64,000 nucleotides of DNA. Origin: Marisa cornuarietis (lineage: Eukaryota; Mollusca; Gastropoda; Architaenioglossa; Ampullariidae). Each line of letters begins with the position of its first letter. Position 1 is the stretch's first letter. The notes beneath the pieces were generated by a model. The model was not told where the DNA came from, ran no database searches, and worked only from the letters and a program-made list of their open reading frames with translations. Positions 1 through 12,188 of the stretch are shown here, piece by piece. The stretch is from assembly GCA_004794655.1 (NCBI GenBank), contig SMMW01000575.1, forward strand, positions 10,925,001 to 10,989,000, given 5' to 3'. Made by a program: the position numbers and the translations under genes.

Positions 1-1100
1 AAAGAGGGCGAGTCATGACTATGACGGGTGGTGTTTAGCTTGTGGACATCGATTTTTGTTCTCTAGTTTTCGTGTTATTTCTCGAGTTTACACAACACTC
101 ACCACTTAAGTTTGAGTTTATTGGACTTGTAAAGCCCACCGATTCGATGAAAACAGTCCAAGGCGTTACTTGACTCTGCAGTGCCCGTTTGCCTTGGTTT
201 CAAATGACTACGTTTGTTCCGTTATCTACATTGTTACTTTGACCTTGTGGTATCAGTACGTTTGGGGGTGCCCGCTAAAAGTGGAAAGCCTTTAATTACC
301 AGAAAGATTTCCAGTCCTTCTGTCGTGCTGAGCCTTTTCCCTAAATAGAAAGCGTGCTCGCTGAATAAAGAAGCTAGCTCTTTCTGGAACAGTCTAAATA
401 AAGCCAAGGCTGTTTTCAAGGCGAGTTACGCCCTCCACCAAGAACACTCAATCGTCCCCCTACCTCTTCCTCCCTCTGTGTGTGTCTGTACACCCGTCTG
501 CTATGCCGGGTTTTCTCGCCATGCTTACGGTCCCTTGCAGAAAGCCACTTTATTGCACGCGGCTGCGACATGCAGACGTGCGCGACAATCAATACGTCTG
601 CTCGTGCTGCATCATAGCCCCAACCCTTCCACACACACACACACACCCTCCCTCTTTACCTCCTATTCCCGCCTGGCTGTTCAGTCATCCTTAGTTCCCC
701 CATCCTTTTCTTTCTTTACCCCTATCCAACCTCTTCCCCGTTCCCGAGCCGATGTTCTCAACTCCGTAAAGGCCAAGGTCGGGTCAAAGTCTCCGACTCA
801 CGTTTCATACAGACTTACAGGTCACACCGGTCAGGCATGCGCTGTCAGCGACTAAAGGAATGTGCTAGTATCAAATGCTGGAGGCTCATCGAAAACTGAG
901 ATTTAAAAAAAAAGATGTCTTGGAGCATTCAAGAATCCTCATCATTTCCACTGTTTCAAGATGTCGCTGTAAAGTAACACACACACAGACACATGCACAT
1001 TTAAGTGTAATAAGTTAAATATGGGCACGCAGTTTTGTCACTGATCAGGCAATCACATAAAAAGTTGCTGTTAAAAAATAAGATTTTAATTAAGAAACCA

Positions 1101-1369
1101 GGGGCTGGTTGCACAACATGTTTCTAAGCCTTAAAACTGTTCTAAAGAAGCAAAATCTCTTCTATGCCATTTAGATGTATTGCACAAGAACATATAAAAA
1201 ATATTGTACTGACAGGACGGAAAGTCAGACATAAACAATTTTATCTTACCTAAAGTAGTTTTAGTTTTAAAAATTCTAAAATTGTGGTGTGCACTTTAAA
1301 CTGATTGTCTAAAAAGATTTAAAGCCTAAAAGTGTTTAAAATTAGAAATGTGTTCTGCAACTGGCCCCA
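1101..1369. mobile_element. MITE-like element with long imperfect terminal inverted repeats
   Basis: The left end reads GGGGCTGGTTGCACAACA. The right end, reverse-complemented, begins GGGGCCAGTTGCAGAACA. The similarity continues into a shared TTTCTAA, giving about 27 bp of imperfect inverted repeat. The 269-bp interior is AT-rich with no open frame, and the two halves are partly complementary, so the element could fold on itself. This is the usual form of a non-autonomous DNA transposon. The superfamily is not assigned and no clear target duplication was seen. Confidence 0.6.
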
Positions 1370-2546
1370 GAAGGTAAACGGAGACTTGTTTTTCAAATAG
1401 GTCGTAGTTAAAAGATGTTAGAAGAATAAGTCAAGCAACATATTGTAATGCGGTCATCCGCAGTATTTTACTACTACAGCAACTGCTGCGAACACCTATA
1501 AGGTTACACTCGCCGACACCTGTCAAGAAGTGCGGCACACTGCAGACTATTGTGACCTAGCATCTCCTTGTATTGACGTTATTGTTCGCACGGTTAAATG
1601 TAAGTTCGCTCCTCTGATCGCCATGCTATGTTTGTAAACCCGATCACGTTTGTGAAAGAGACAGCCTTTAAACTCGATCATGCTTAGCGAAGGTTCAGCT
1701 ATGCCTGCTAATTATACGGATATGAATTCAATCATGCTTTGTGGCCGACACCTGTGGGGATCGTTCTTCTCAATCGGATCACGTGAGCACTGGTTTGATC
1801 TTTACTGATCTCTGAAATCGGTCCAGTTGTCGTGAAGCCGACGGCGTCTCCTCTTCTTTGAATAAATATAGTGTAAACATTCATTCATTCATTCGAGACG
1901 TTCATCTCGATCGACTGTACCGGTTTCTTTTTATCTTTGTCTCCTGCTCGCTTCTCCTCTCTTGTCTCTCAGGTTTTTGCCTGTTTGTCCGCGTATCTAC
2001 TGTTCCTTATTTTCTCTCTTTCTTTTTAAATTTCTGTTTTGCCTTAGGGTAGTAAAGAAATAAAATGGAGAAACGTCTGACAGTACATAGCATTGATATT
2101 TCAGTCTTGATATATTAATATTATTGCTGTTGTAATGGGTGTGACAAATATATCAGTATACGATCGTTGCCTGCTTCTTCTTCAAGATCTTTGGGGTTGA
2201 GGAGGTGGAGGGAAAGAAGAGTGAAGCCAGGCTGCCTCGCATTCCACCGCGACCACTCCCTCCTTTACTATATCATTCTGCAGGCGAGAATGTCAGGCAG
2301 TGGCTTATAACACTGCGCGGAGTTGTCAAAACTCAAAAGATTTCAATTGTTTCTTTTCTTTTTCCGAAAGACTTTATAAATGCTGGTTTACAAAAAGCAA
2401 CAATATTTCTTAGAAGAAGAAGACCGGGTTCTTTTAACGCTCAAAAACATCAGTGCTCAAGGCATATACACCAGTCTGGTGGCTTTTATGATGCAATCCA
2501 TCGAGCATGGGGAACAAATTATAAAGATGCGAAGTGTCCCCATTGA

Positions 2547-2654
2547 GGTTTCCCTTTTATCAATTATACCAAGGAATTATCGGTTTCTGGAGAAAATACC
2601 TTTTATATTGCTGGCTATATCACCAAGAAGATACAGAAAAATATTTTATGCTGA
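2547..2654 (+). pseudogene. Scrap of a P-element/THAP9-like transposase
   Basis: The frame starting at 2,583 encodes a stretch with the core TFYIAGYITKKIQKN before a stop at 2,652. This resembles the Y-x-A-G-Y motif in the C-terminal part of P-element/THAP9-type transposases. Stops and a frame change lie immediately upstream, so it is a relic. The match is one short motif and is tentative. A THAP-domain relic near 51,100 supports this transposon class being present in the genome. Confidence 0.35.
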
Positions 2655-3123
2655 ACGTCAACAAACTTGAATAGGAAAACTAGAGAGAACAGTAAAAAAA
2701 TAAAAAGAAAATGGGGAGGTTTTTTTTGGACTTTTCTGTTTTTTGTTTGTTTTGTTACAAAAGCTCAGTTAGTAACTGCGGTAGGGGAAGTGGAAATCTG
2801 CTGATCCACAGGAACAGAGTCAAAACTCGATATCTGGAACGTATTAAAGACAAATTGAATTCGCCCATGCTTTCAGCAACTGCAGACTGAATAGTCTTGC
2901 GCCCCAGGCTTATACGTTGAAGGAAAAAAAAAACCCAGACAATTTTTTCCGCAAAAAAACCCGCAAATGTTTCATCTGCGTCATTTAAAAACTTATCTTA
3001 CGGATACACATTTACTGGCATTGCAAAGGCATGGTGCATGGTGCGAATATTTATCTGTATAACTGCATTCTGTTCGTATATTCCAGGTGCAAAAATGATC
3101 TCTAATTGGTGTTACTTGTAAAA

Positions 3124-3205
3124 TAATAATAATAATAATAATGGAGATTTTTTATAGCGCATATTCACACTCATAGAGAGCATGCTCTTAGCGCTTTAAA
3201 CGAGG
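3124..3205 (-). mobile_element. 3' tail of a CR1/L2-like non-LTR retroelement
   Basis: An (AAT)n run is followed by a block containing TATAGCGCATATTCACACTC and the palindromic GAGCATGCTCTTAGCGCTTTAAA region. The reverse complement of this block occurs at 7,785-7,862 directly downstream of a reverse-transcriptase C-terminus, and diverged forms end at 39,672 and 42,768. It is therefore the 3' end of the same retroelement family, inserted in minus orientation and 5' truncated. Confidence 0.6.
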
Positions 3206-4210
3206 AAGAGACGTGGACTAAAGGGATAAAACACGAGGGACAGAAGAATAAACGACAGTACTGACGACAAACAGAAAACAAAGATGGAAAACACAAAAAG
3301 GCACCAAGTAACAGGGTCGAAAATCGTTGTCAATGTAAATTTTAAATGTATTTCTCTTTTTTTTTATTAGAAAAATTCTCAATTTTAAACGCATTTGAAA
3401 GTTTTATTTTTGACCTGAATACAAACACGTCAGCTTGTATATATCTGTGTATGTATACAAACGTGTGCGCGTGCCACTTTGTACACCGCGTGTGGCCCTG
3501 CCCCCTCCCCCCCCCGCGGCCATCACCTGGCTTCAAGCGCGTTAATTACAATGCCCTCTGTCGCTGACCTTTTCTGAGTTCTTTCTTTCTTTCTTTCTTT
3601 CACGTTGCTTTTTCTTTTTTACTCCCAACCCACTTCTGCCTCTCATACACGCACGCACGCACGAACGCACGCACGCACGCACGCACGCATCCGCATAAAG
3701 CCGATAGAAGCAGATAATAATTGGATGAAAAATGAACACGCAGCTGAAAGAAGCCCGTACTGTCATCAACGTATCTTTCTTGCCGTCCATTCGGCGATTT
3801 TATTTCTTCGCTGAACAAAGCATCACGCCCGACAGGGAGCGAAGGGACGCAATCGAATGGATGCTATGTGAAACCGTGCAGGGCCAGCCGGCAAGCGACA
3901 CGCCTTAGAATCGAGCTAGCTTGTGTTATAATTGTGTAAAAATTCATCTATTAAGAATGAGCGAGATCTGCATTCAGTTTCTGTGCTGCCGATGTGCTGT
4001 TCTTTGGGCGTGGTAGATAAACTTTGGCTCGATCTTTTTCTTTCCCTTTTGAAATCTGGAAACTGCAGATGTGTGCATGAATGATCGACCTCTTCGGCGA
4101 AGTCGCTAAAGGTTGACTTGAGTAGACAAAGAAACAAAGACAACGATACCAGTGTCACGAAAGAACGTGGAATGTGGGACGGGAAGACAGTCCGTTAATT
4201 GAGGGGCATA

Positions 4211-4368
4211 TAGCGCCCGCTCTGGTTCCCGTAACCCAACTCTTTAGTACCTGCGGACGCTGGTCAGCCCAGGTGAGGGAGGGTGTAGCGCCAGCTCTGG
4301 TTCCCGTAACCCAACTCTTTAGTACCTGCGGACGCTGGTCAGCCCAGGTGAGGGAGGGTGTAGCGCCT
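4211..4368. repeat. 75-bp tandem duplication
   Basis: Two nearly identical 75-bp units start at 4,211 and 4,286, each beginning TAGCGCC and containing GGTTCCCGTAACCCAACTC. The start of a third unit is seen at 4,361. The near identity of the two units suggests a recent duplication. No function is apparent. Confidence 0.85.
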
Positions 4369-4974
4369 CTCTGATTTCGGCAAGTCCACTCCTTGGCAAT
4401 TGTTAATCGGACGAGGGTTGTGAATTCAGGTAGGGATAGATTCCAGAGGCTGGGCAGGGGACTGTCATTGTCTCGCACTAGCGGTGATGCATGATTGGCT
4501 GTATTTAAGTGGACAAATGAATTATGAGCGTGGTTGTGAGTGTGACTGACCAATCGTGTGCCACGCTATTGTCGAAACCGGCAATTTAACTTTGTGTGGA
4601 ACCCAGAATCGGGGCTTCGCCACCAAACTCTCGAAGTGATCGCATCAACGCGAGAGAGAAAGACTGAGTAAAGTCAGCTAGTACCTGTCTACGACCATCA
4701 GGCACGAGACGTGGTAAAAGGGACTTGTGAAGAGGTGTGCAGCCCACTCTTAAAACAGAGTGTCAAGGAGAGTAACCTCTATCCCTGCAGTCGCCGTGCA
4801 ACTCTCGGCAGGGGGATAAGTTACTCTGGTCACAAGCTAGGCGCTGGTCTCATCGGTGGAAGCGTCAGGCCTACTGGTGACAGGGAAGGGAGTGCACACC
4901 CGTGCAAGGGGACGGTACGCGTGAGCGCTCGTTCCAACTCCTTTCAAGTCGTCGAGTGCGAGGTTCCAGACAGC

Positions 4975-5245
4975 GAAGACAACGGCCAACCGGCCACCAT
5001 CTCTTCTGCGTCGTGGTGCCAGAGAGAGCCACTCAAGACAACGAAGACAACGGCCAGGCGGCCACCGTCTCTTCTGCGTCGTGGTGCCAGGGAGAGCCAC
5101 TCAAGACAACAAAGACAACGGCCAGGCGGCCACCATCTCTTCTGCGTCGTGGTGCCAGACAGAGCCACTCAAGACAACGAAGACAACGGCCAGGCGGCCA
5201 CCGTCTCTTCTGCGTCGTGGGGCCAGGGAGAGCCGCCCGAGACAA
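4975..5245. repeat. 68-bp tandem repeat, about four units
   Basis: Units beginning near 4,975, 5,043, 5,111 and 5,179 share GACAACGGCCAGGCGGCCACC and TCTTCTGCGTCGTGG. The 68-bp period is not a multiple of three, so the reading frame rotates with each unit. The long open frames across it on both strands are products of the repeat and GC content, not evidence of a protein. The array is GC-rich compared with its surroundings. Confidence 0.8.
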
Positions 5246-7349
5246 GGAGGACAAAGGCTAATCAATCGCCATCCCCTCTACGTTGCATCGGGAGGGCCCC
5301 CGTGTAACAAAGACTATCGTTCATACCAACGGACCATTCTATTCCACGCGGCAACAGCAAGGCTAAGTGGCGTATGAATGTGTGATGTATAGAGCGAGTG
5401 AATGTGTACGGGAACGAGTGAAGAGAATGATGTGTATGTAGTTAAAGATAGGGTTTCTATGACTCACTAGTTATTTGGATCAGCAATAGGAAGTTAGAAT
5501 TAACGGGACGCCTTAGACTATTAGCCAGGATACAGAATTTACATTTCTTACATTGTTTATTATCAACATATTGGTGTAACTCTCGGCAGTCTTTATTATT
5601 AATAATTAACGTGTTCCACTAAATTGCGTTGTGTTTGTTTATTGGGGTGTGCGCTAGGGGCTCGAGTCAAGTGTGATGTTTCTTGTTAATTAGCAATTTA
5701 GTGGAAGTGCATCGCGCACAAGTTATGTCGGCGTGGATGACGGAGTCGTCGAGAGTGTAGTTAAGGTTTTAACTACGAGTCTCCGTCTATCACACGTACC
5801 TAATGCCCCTTAGGTTACGACAACCAGGACGCTGCCGGTTTGGATATAGTCCAACAAGTGTATTTTTCAAATGTTCTGCACTTCCAAAAAGTGATTATTT
5901 CTGAAGTCGATCGTCCTCTGTAACCTGTTCAGATATATGCCACGCCTATTCACACATGCGCGAGCACACCACCCCCCCCCCCAAACACACACACACACAC
6001 ACACACATATAAAACTGTGAGACACTGTAACAAAGGATTAATTTCAGATTGACGACAGCAACGAAAATGATTATGACGACGACGACGATGATGATGATGT
6101 GTCTGCACGCAATTACATAACCACATTTTCCCCAAAGGAAAATATTTACGGCCAACTTACTTTATATATGGATCTATAACGGAGCGGCCACGACACCGCA
6201 CTGGGATAGGTTCCCTCAATATCCACCTCGCTACTAGACATAAGTGGATGTCCCCTCTACCCGATATATTGCGAGCCACGTATTTTTGTTACATAGGAGA
6301 GGGGGCGGATAGATCAAGCAAAGGTCATAGAATGGATATAGGGAGGGAGAGAAGATAACAATGGATAAATACCAAAAGATAATAATCTATAACTCGCAAA
6401 CTGCTCTTCCTTACAACAATATTTTGTCAATTTTACTGCAGATTGATAACAATTAAACCCGACCGCTTACTTTAACCTAAATATCTTCTTCTAATTTAGA
6501 AGTTATCATATCTTAAGATCGGCATTTTACATTCTCTCCTCCTCCCTTCCGCTGACTCCTTGGCTCTCCTGACAGTGTGTGACTGTTGTCACTACTGTCT
6601 TTTACTGATGCGTAAACACTTCGGATAACCGAATCTTGTTTTTTCGATAGCTTTATACGCAGTGCTCTCTCTCTCTACTGCTTTACTTGCCTGATAATCT
6701 GCCCAGCCTGCTCTTGATTTTCTTCCCTTTTCGACATTTATTTATATTAACGCAGTTTGTATTTGCACGTTGTCTTTTGATCTGATTATCTGCGCTGCAA
6801 CATGTGCGGCGCGTGTAATCACATTAATGTGTGATGCTGCACTATGCAAATCATCATCATCACTGTTGTCGTTTGAAAAGTACATAAGCTTAGCAAGTGA
6901 CGCAGACGTATTCGTCATTGTGTGTCGATATTACATCAGCCTCTAGATGATCTCAGCGCTCGAAAGCGTTAATGAGATCCGTCTTGAAGTTCTGGCGCCG
7001 TTATTCCTGCAGAAAAAGGGAGAGCGATGAGTCGTGCGGAACACTTGCCTGCGTCATCCAAGCACTCACCACAGCCTGGACACAATCCCCTTTCATTGAG
7101 ATGGGGGCCCAGTCTGTCGCCGCCCTCTTAGAGCTTCATTTCTGGGCTTTAGATTCTCCACCGTTTGGTCAACGCAGACTGTAGAGATTATAGTGATAAC
7201 AAATCAGCTTTTGTGGTGGCCAGATGACTGTCTTCGAGAACACTAATTCTTTCTTGTGTCCTGTCTCAAAAATTACTAAGAAAAGAAGTGGATATTAATA
7301 TATGTCGTAGCGTGCGAAATATATGCGAACTGTCTGTGCTGTGTTTTAA

Positions 7350-7870
7350 TTTCTTTGCAGGCTCCTGTCCTGACTATTTCTCTGAACTTCTCATCCCTTA
7401 CTCTCCGACCAGACAATTACGCTCTTCGTCTGACGACCGTATCCTAACTGTTCCTGTCACCAGAACAACAACCAATGGTCACAGGACTTTTGGCTACTGT
7501 GCTGCAAAACAATGGAACTCTCTCCCTTTCCATATCCGCCACCTTCCTACAATTGAATCTTTCAAATCTGCACTGAAAACGCACCTCTTCCTTGAGCATT
7601 ACTCCTAACACAGTCCACACAATGCTAGTCCTTACCTTCCCCCTTCCCTCTTGCTACTTTGCCCATCACTATTTTTCTCTGTTCCTGTTACCTGATGCCT
7701 TTGCTATCTGTTTCGTCGTCAGTACTGTCGTTTTCTTTCGTCCCCTGTGTTCTGTATCTACTTGTCCACGTCTCTTCCCCATTTTAAGCGCTAAGAGCAT
7801 GCTCTCTATGAGTGTGAATATGCACTATAAAAATCTTCACTATTATTATTATTATTATTATTTATATTAC
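7350..7870 (+). mobile_element. CR1/L2-like non-LTR retroelement, 3' end
   Basis: The frame through 7,605 encodes a typical C-terminal end of a CR1/L2-type ORF2: a leucine-rich YFSELLIPY stretch, then RQLRSSSDDRILTVPVTR, GHRTFGYCAAKQWNSLP and a final FKSALKTHLFLEHYS before the stop. A 3' untranslated part follows, containing AGCGCTAAGAGCATGCTC, and it ends in an (ATT)n tail, as is usual for these elements. The reverse-transcriptase core is missing, so the copy is 5' truncated. A more decayed copy lies at 38,920-39,672. Confidence 0.8.
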
Positions 7871-9677
7871 ATGCGAGATGACATTTATTAGAGCTAGATC
7901 TCTTAAAACACAGGTTCTTGAAATAAAGAAAGACCATAATAATTCCAATATACACGGTATTGAATGAAATGAAAGAAATAAAATTCGACACCTTGTGGGG
8001 GATTGGGGTTGATTAATTTTTTTTTCTTCTTCCGGCCTTCTGGAATACCAACATTATTCCGACGTCCGTCAGTTTTTGAGATCGTCCGTGAGACAAAGGG
8101 TCAGCATAGGACGATACGATTGGTCGACGCCCACGAGACAATCAGCTGTTCCAAACGTCCTTCGCCTGTCTCCAGAAATACGTCAGCACCGCCAGCGACC
8201 CCCAGACAAAGGGTCTGTCACGCACGCTGCGATTGGCTGGAAGCTCGCGCGTGCTCGCGATGACTTCACCCCGGTCGTCTGCTGTTGGTTTTTGTCTCAG
8301 CGTAAAAGTTCCCCCACTACGGCGATCGATCAGCGCAAGATTTCAAGGTAGAGGCACGACTCCTAACAAGTTTGATTCCGCGACATCGTTCATTAAATGA
8401 GCCCGAAGGCAAAAAAAAAAAAAAAACCCAAAACAAAGAGAGAGAGAGAGAGAGACGTACCGGTGGTTGTGGTGTTTGGGAAGTGGCGGTGTCTGAGGGC
8501 TGGGCGGAGGAGGGGGGACTCATTGTTGGGATGAAGGTTTCAAAAGGGCACAACAATCAACGGCCGTGACAAAGGGCGTTGTTTCTCTTAACGCGCTATG
8601 AAGCTCAAAACAAAATGATTAACTACATTTGTTTTTTTTTTGTTTTTGCTCTTGTCCTCGCTTTGTCTCCTTCTTTGCCAGTCTGTTGGTCTTTTTGTCC
8701 GTCAGCCAGCCAATCTTGCATGCATGCCCACAACCACAAAGAACTAAAGAAACCGATAACTATTGGAAGGAAAAAAGAAAGAAAATACTGATAATCATCC
8801 TAACGAGTAGGAGAGACAGAATAAGGGGGTTAAATAGCATACACTCGTCCCTTCTCACGAAAATTACCGGCCATTGTTTGATTCCGTGCGAGATGAAGTT
8901 CTTTTGATCACCTTGTACAACGCACTCTTTTTGGACTGACGTCATAGAGAACTCTCGGGTAGAAGGTATTGCTGGCTTAAAAAAACAACAACCTCAAAAT
9001 GGTATCTCCAATAATCACAGTGCGCGTCGAGGGCGGTTATAACGGGCTTTTGAGGTGGAGACAGCCAAGCACCAGGCGGCCTTGTCGGCTCGAGAGATTG
9101 TCGTCGGCGTCAAGTTGCATAGTTTCGTGCTCTCGTGCACTCGGTGCACTGCGGCCGTTCTGTGCCAAAGCACATGATGCTGCGCACTGAGCCACCAGTG
9201 ATCCTTACCGCCCTCGGTGCGCCGCTAGCACTCGTTACCGCCCTTGGTGTGCCGCCAGCATTCGTAACCGAATAAGAAATAAACAAAGAAAGAATGCAAG
9301 AAAGAAGAAATCAAAGAGAGTATTAACCATGTGAAACATTGTACATCCCAACGAGGCACACACACACACACAGAAGTTAAAGCCGTAGCTATGGATAGCT
9401 TGTCTTCCGATTCCGACCTGTGAAGTATGTACCTGTTTGTGCCTTTGCTCCTTATAAACAGCGAGGGATGAAAAGGGACCTGTCCAACAACAACAATAAC
9501 AACAAAATTATTTTAATTCAATATTAATTTTTGTTGTTGTGGGACTGGAAAGATCGAACACCTTATTTATCGGATCTAGTTCTAGTGTAGTTACCGACCT
9601 CCGAGGCCTAAAAATGTTTGCACCTACATATTTCCACTGCTTCAGATCTTTAATTTAGGACGTCAGATGGCTGTTCT

Positions 9678-9679
<2 letters not shown>

Positions 9680-9730
<51 letters not shown>
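9680..9730. repeat. (CA)n microsatellite
   Basis: Uninterrupted CA dinucleotide run of about 51 bp. Confidence 0.95.
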
Positions 9731-9732
<2 letters not shown>

Positions 9733-11087
9733 AATAATGAATAAATATAATTCATATCAGAAACGTTCATCAAATCTCACACGCACAAAAGTGCGGTTTA
9801 GAGCACGACATGAACACACTTTTGGGTGGGTGAAACTACCTGACGCTAAGATGACTCTGCTAAGATGACTCTTTTGCACTGCAGAGGGTGGGGGGAAAGC
9901 TGTGGTGAGATCGATGATCAAAATCTTTTGTAAGGCAGGAGAATGAAGAAGTCGCTTTGCCTTTTAATAGAGGTTTCAGTTAAAGAATCACGGCTGCTTA
10001 ACGACATCCATGATCCATCTATACACTTTATTCTGTCTGACCTACAGAGAGGCATCAGATTTCACGCTGTCGGCGTCGATATTTCCCCAGGAACGTCAGC
10101 ATGCAGAGATATATTACATTACCTGCTGGAGTCAATATAACTTTTACAGACTACCTTTCTGTCTCGCAATATGTGTGTAAGCGTGCGTGCGCGCATTTTA
10201 TGAAAAAAAGGAAATGAAAGATGGAAATACTATCATGCGTTTGTCCTTGTAGTGATTACTCTTTAGGGAAATTAACACTGTTGAGATCAGAAGCTCCATG
10301 ATACCTAGAATAATATTTGAACATGCAGTTTCCTAATTTTAGCTGTGTCCGAGCTTTTGGGCACAATCTGTTTTCCCTCAATTACTTGTTTCATCCGGCT
10401 CCAACCCGTCTAATGCTCCCTTTTAGCCAGAAATTATTTCTGAAGTATAAATCGGTGTGTGGTGGTCTTTTTTCATTAATTCGTTTCTTTCTATCCTGCG
10501 TTTGTTTTCTTTTGTTAGTTCTTCCTTCTTTCCTTTCTTTTTCCCATCCGAAGCTTTTTATTCCATATTGGTGGGGGAATAAGTTACGATTCTCCCTCGT
10601 TTTGGTTGTATTCATTACAGTCCCATCAAAGCCTTGGTTCTCAGTTTTAGTTGTCTAACGTTCTTCTTCTGCGTTCCAATATATGTGTGTGTGGTGTCAA
10701 GGGTATCACACTACCTTTTTCTGCTCTCGAGGAACTGGGGGTTCTTCCTCGTTCATTTTGCTCCTATACAGTTCGTCTCTCAGAACTGTGGCAAAAAACA
10801 AAACAAAACGAAAAAAAACCCCCTTGATTACGGTCTTTTTTTCAGATGGTGTGGAGTTTGGATGTCTATGTCACAAGCAGACTCATCTATGTCAAACAGA
10901 TTCAAGAGGTACATATCCCCTATCCTTTTATTTATTTCTTGTAGTGTGTCATTGCATTTTTTCAATACGTACTTCCACAGGACCTTAGTACTCGTTCACA
11001 AAGTCATTGTAAACTGCATTGTGATCTAACAGCAGCGCCACCACCTCAGTATTCGCAGTATTCCACCCGAGGGCCCAATGTAAGAAC

Positions 11088-11088
<1 letters not shown>

Positions 11089-11139
<51 letters not shown>

Positions 11140-11151
11140 AAAAAAAAAAAA
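11089..11151. repeat. Poly-A tract
   Basis: About 60 nearly uninterrupted A residues (one C), followed by an A-rich CAAACAAACAAA stretch. It could be the tail of a retroposed sequence, but I could not identify a body upstream. Confidence 0.85.
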
Positions 11152-12039
11152 ACCCCACAAAACAAACAAACAAACAAAAAAAGAAGAAAAAACTCCTAAT
11201 CAAATGACCAAAAACCGTTCATGAGAAATATAATATTGCACGAAAATGAATTTTTTGTTAGGAATAAAGGCAGGAAATATAATTTAGTTTATTTATAAGA
11301 AAATTAAGTTTCTATCAGAAAGTATAGGGCGTAACATCATACACAAATGTGTGTGTGCATGTTGATACAACCGATCACATAGCATTATCTCGGTTTAAAT
11401 TTGTTGTCAGTAAATACCACTGGTTAAGAGTTGTGGGGCTCTCTTCGGGCCAATTCCTCTCTGGACCATCAACATCAGTTTAGATTACAGTGGACATAAA
11501 GCTATCAGCCATAACAATTTTCGTCAAGCCCTGCTGTCCACAGCTATCAGCTACACCCTCTGGAACGGTGCTCCCCAACCTGGGTGGTGACGATGTCGAT
11601 GACAAGGCAAGGATTAACTTGCCAGTGGCAGTCCGTCGATGTCAACATTCACCTCGTTCGCTCAATTGTGGCGAAAACAAAAACCCCACAGAGAACAGAC
11701 AATCCACCAAAATGCAAACCAAACCAAAGCATAAAACTCCTTCAAAACAAAACTATTTTCCCTCCCCATAAAAAAACTTTAAAAACTTTGATTTTGCAAG
11801 AAAGCGCGAGATAGACTAAACCCACAATTTACAATTTTTTTCCTTTTTTTTCATCGCAGATGCCAGAAAGTAAACGATACGTATATGAGTAGCGCGTGCT
11901 TTGCTTTGGGAAGTATACAAATACGAACATAAATATTCGATGTGTTCTTGCAGTATTAAAGGTCAGGAGAGCTACTAATGCATATCGTCTTCGGAACTGG
12001 TAGGCATGTATTCTCTTCCATTTTCAATAGGTTTATGAA

Positions 12040-12188
12040 AGTGGCGTAGAAACCGGGCTGAGGGGGGGGGCCAAGGGGGACAGCTACCCCCTCAAAAAAG
12101 ATATTGAAGAGACAAGAACGTGAACGTCGTTCACTGTCAGCATAGAGTTTGCCCCGCCCCCAAAGCTAAACGTCTTCCTACACCACTG
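12040..12188 (-). mobile_element. MITE copy of the CAGTGGCGTAGGAAG family
   Basis: Read on the minus strand, it starts CAGTGGTGTAGGAAGACG and continues with a G-run, a CTATGCTGACAGTGAA block and a CGTTCACGTTCTTG block. A second G-run near GCTGTCCCCC follows, ending in CTACGCCAC. The same order is found at 42,453-42,602 and, in part, at 15,088 and 15,722. The termini are inverted repeats. It is non-coding and about 150 bp long. Confidence 0.65.

Noticed and set aside
4711..5307. Long open frames on both strands over the 68-bp repeat
   Set aside because: The repeat period is not a multiple of three, the frame rotates among units, and overlapping frames are open on both strands. This is a composition effect.
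10985..11203. Poly-Phe frame
   Set aside because: Translation of the reverse of a poly-A tract.
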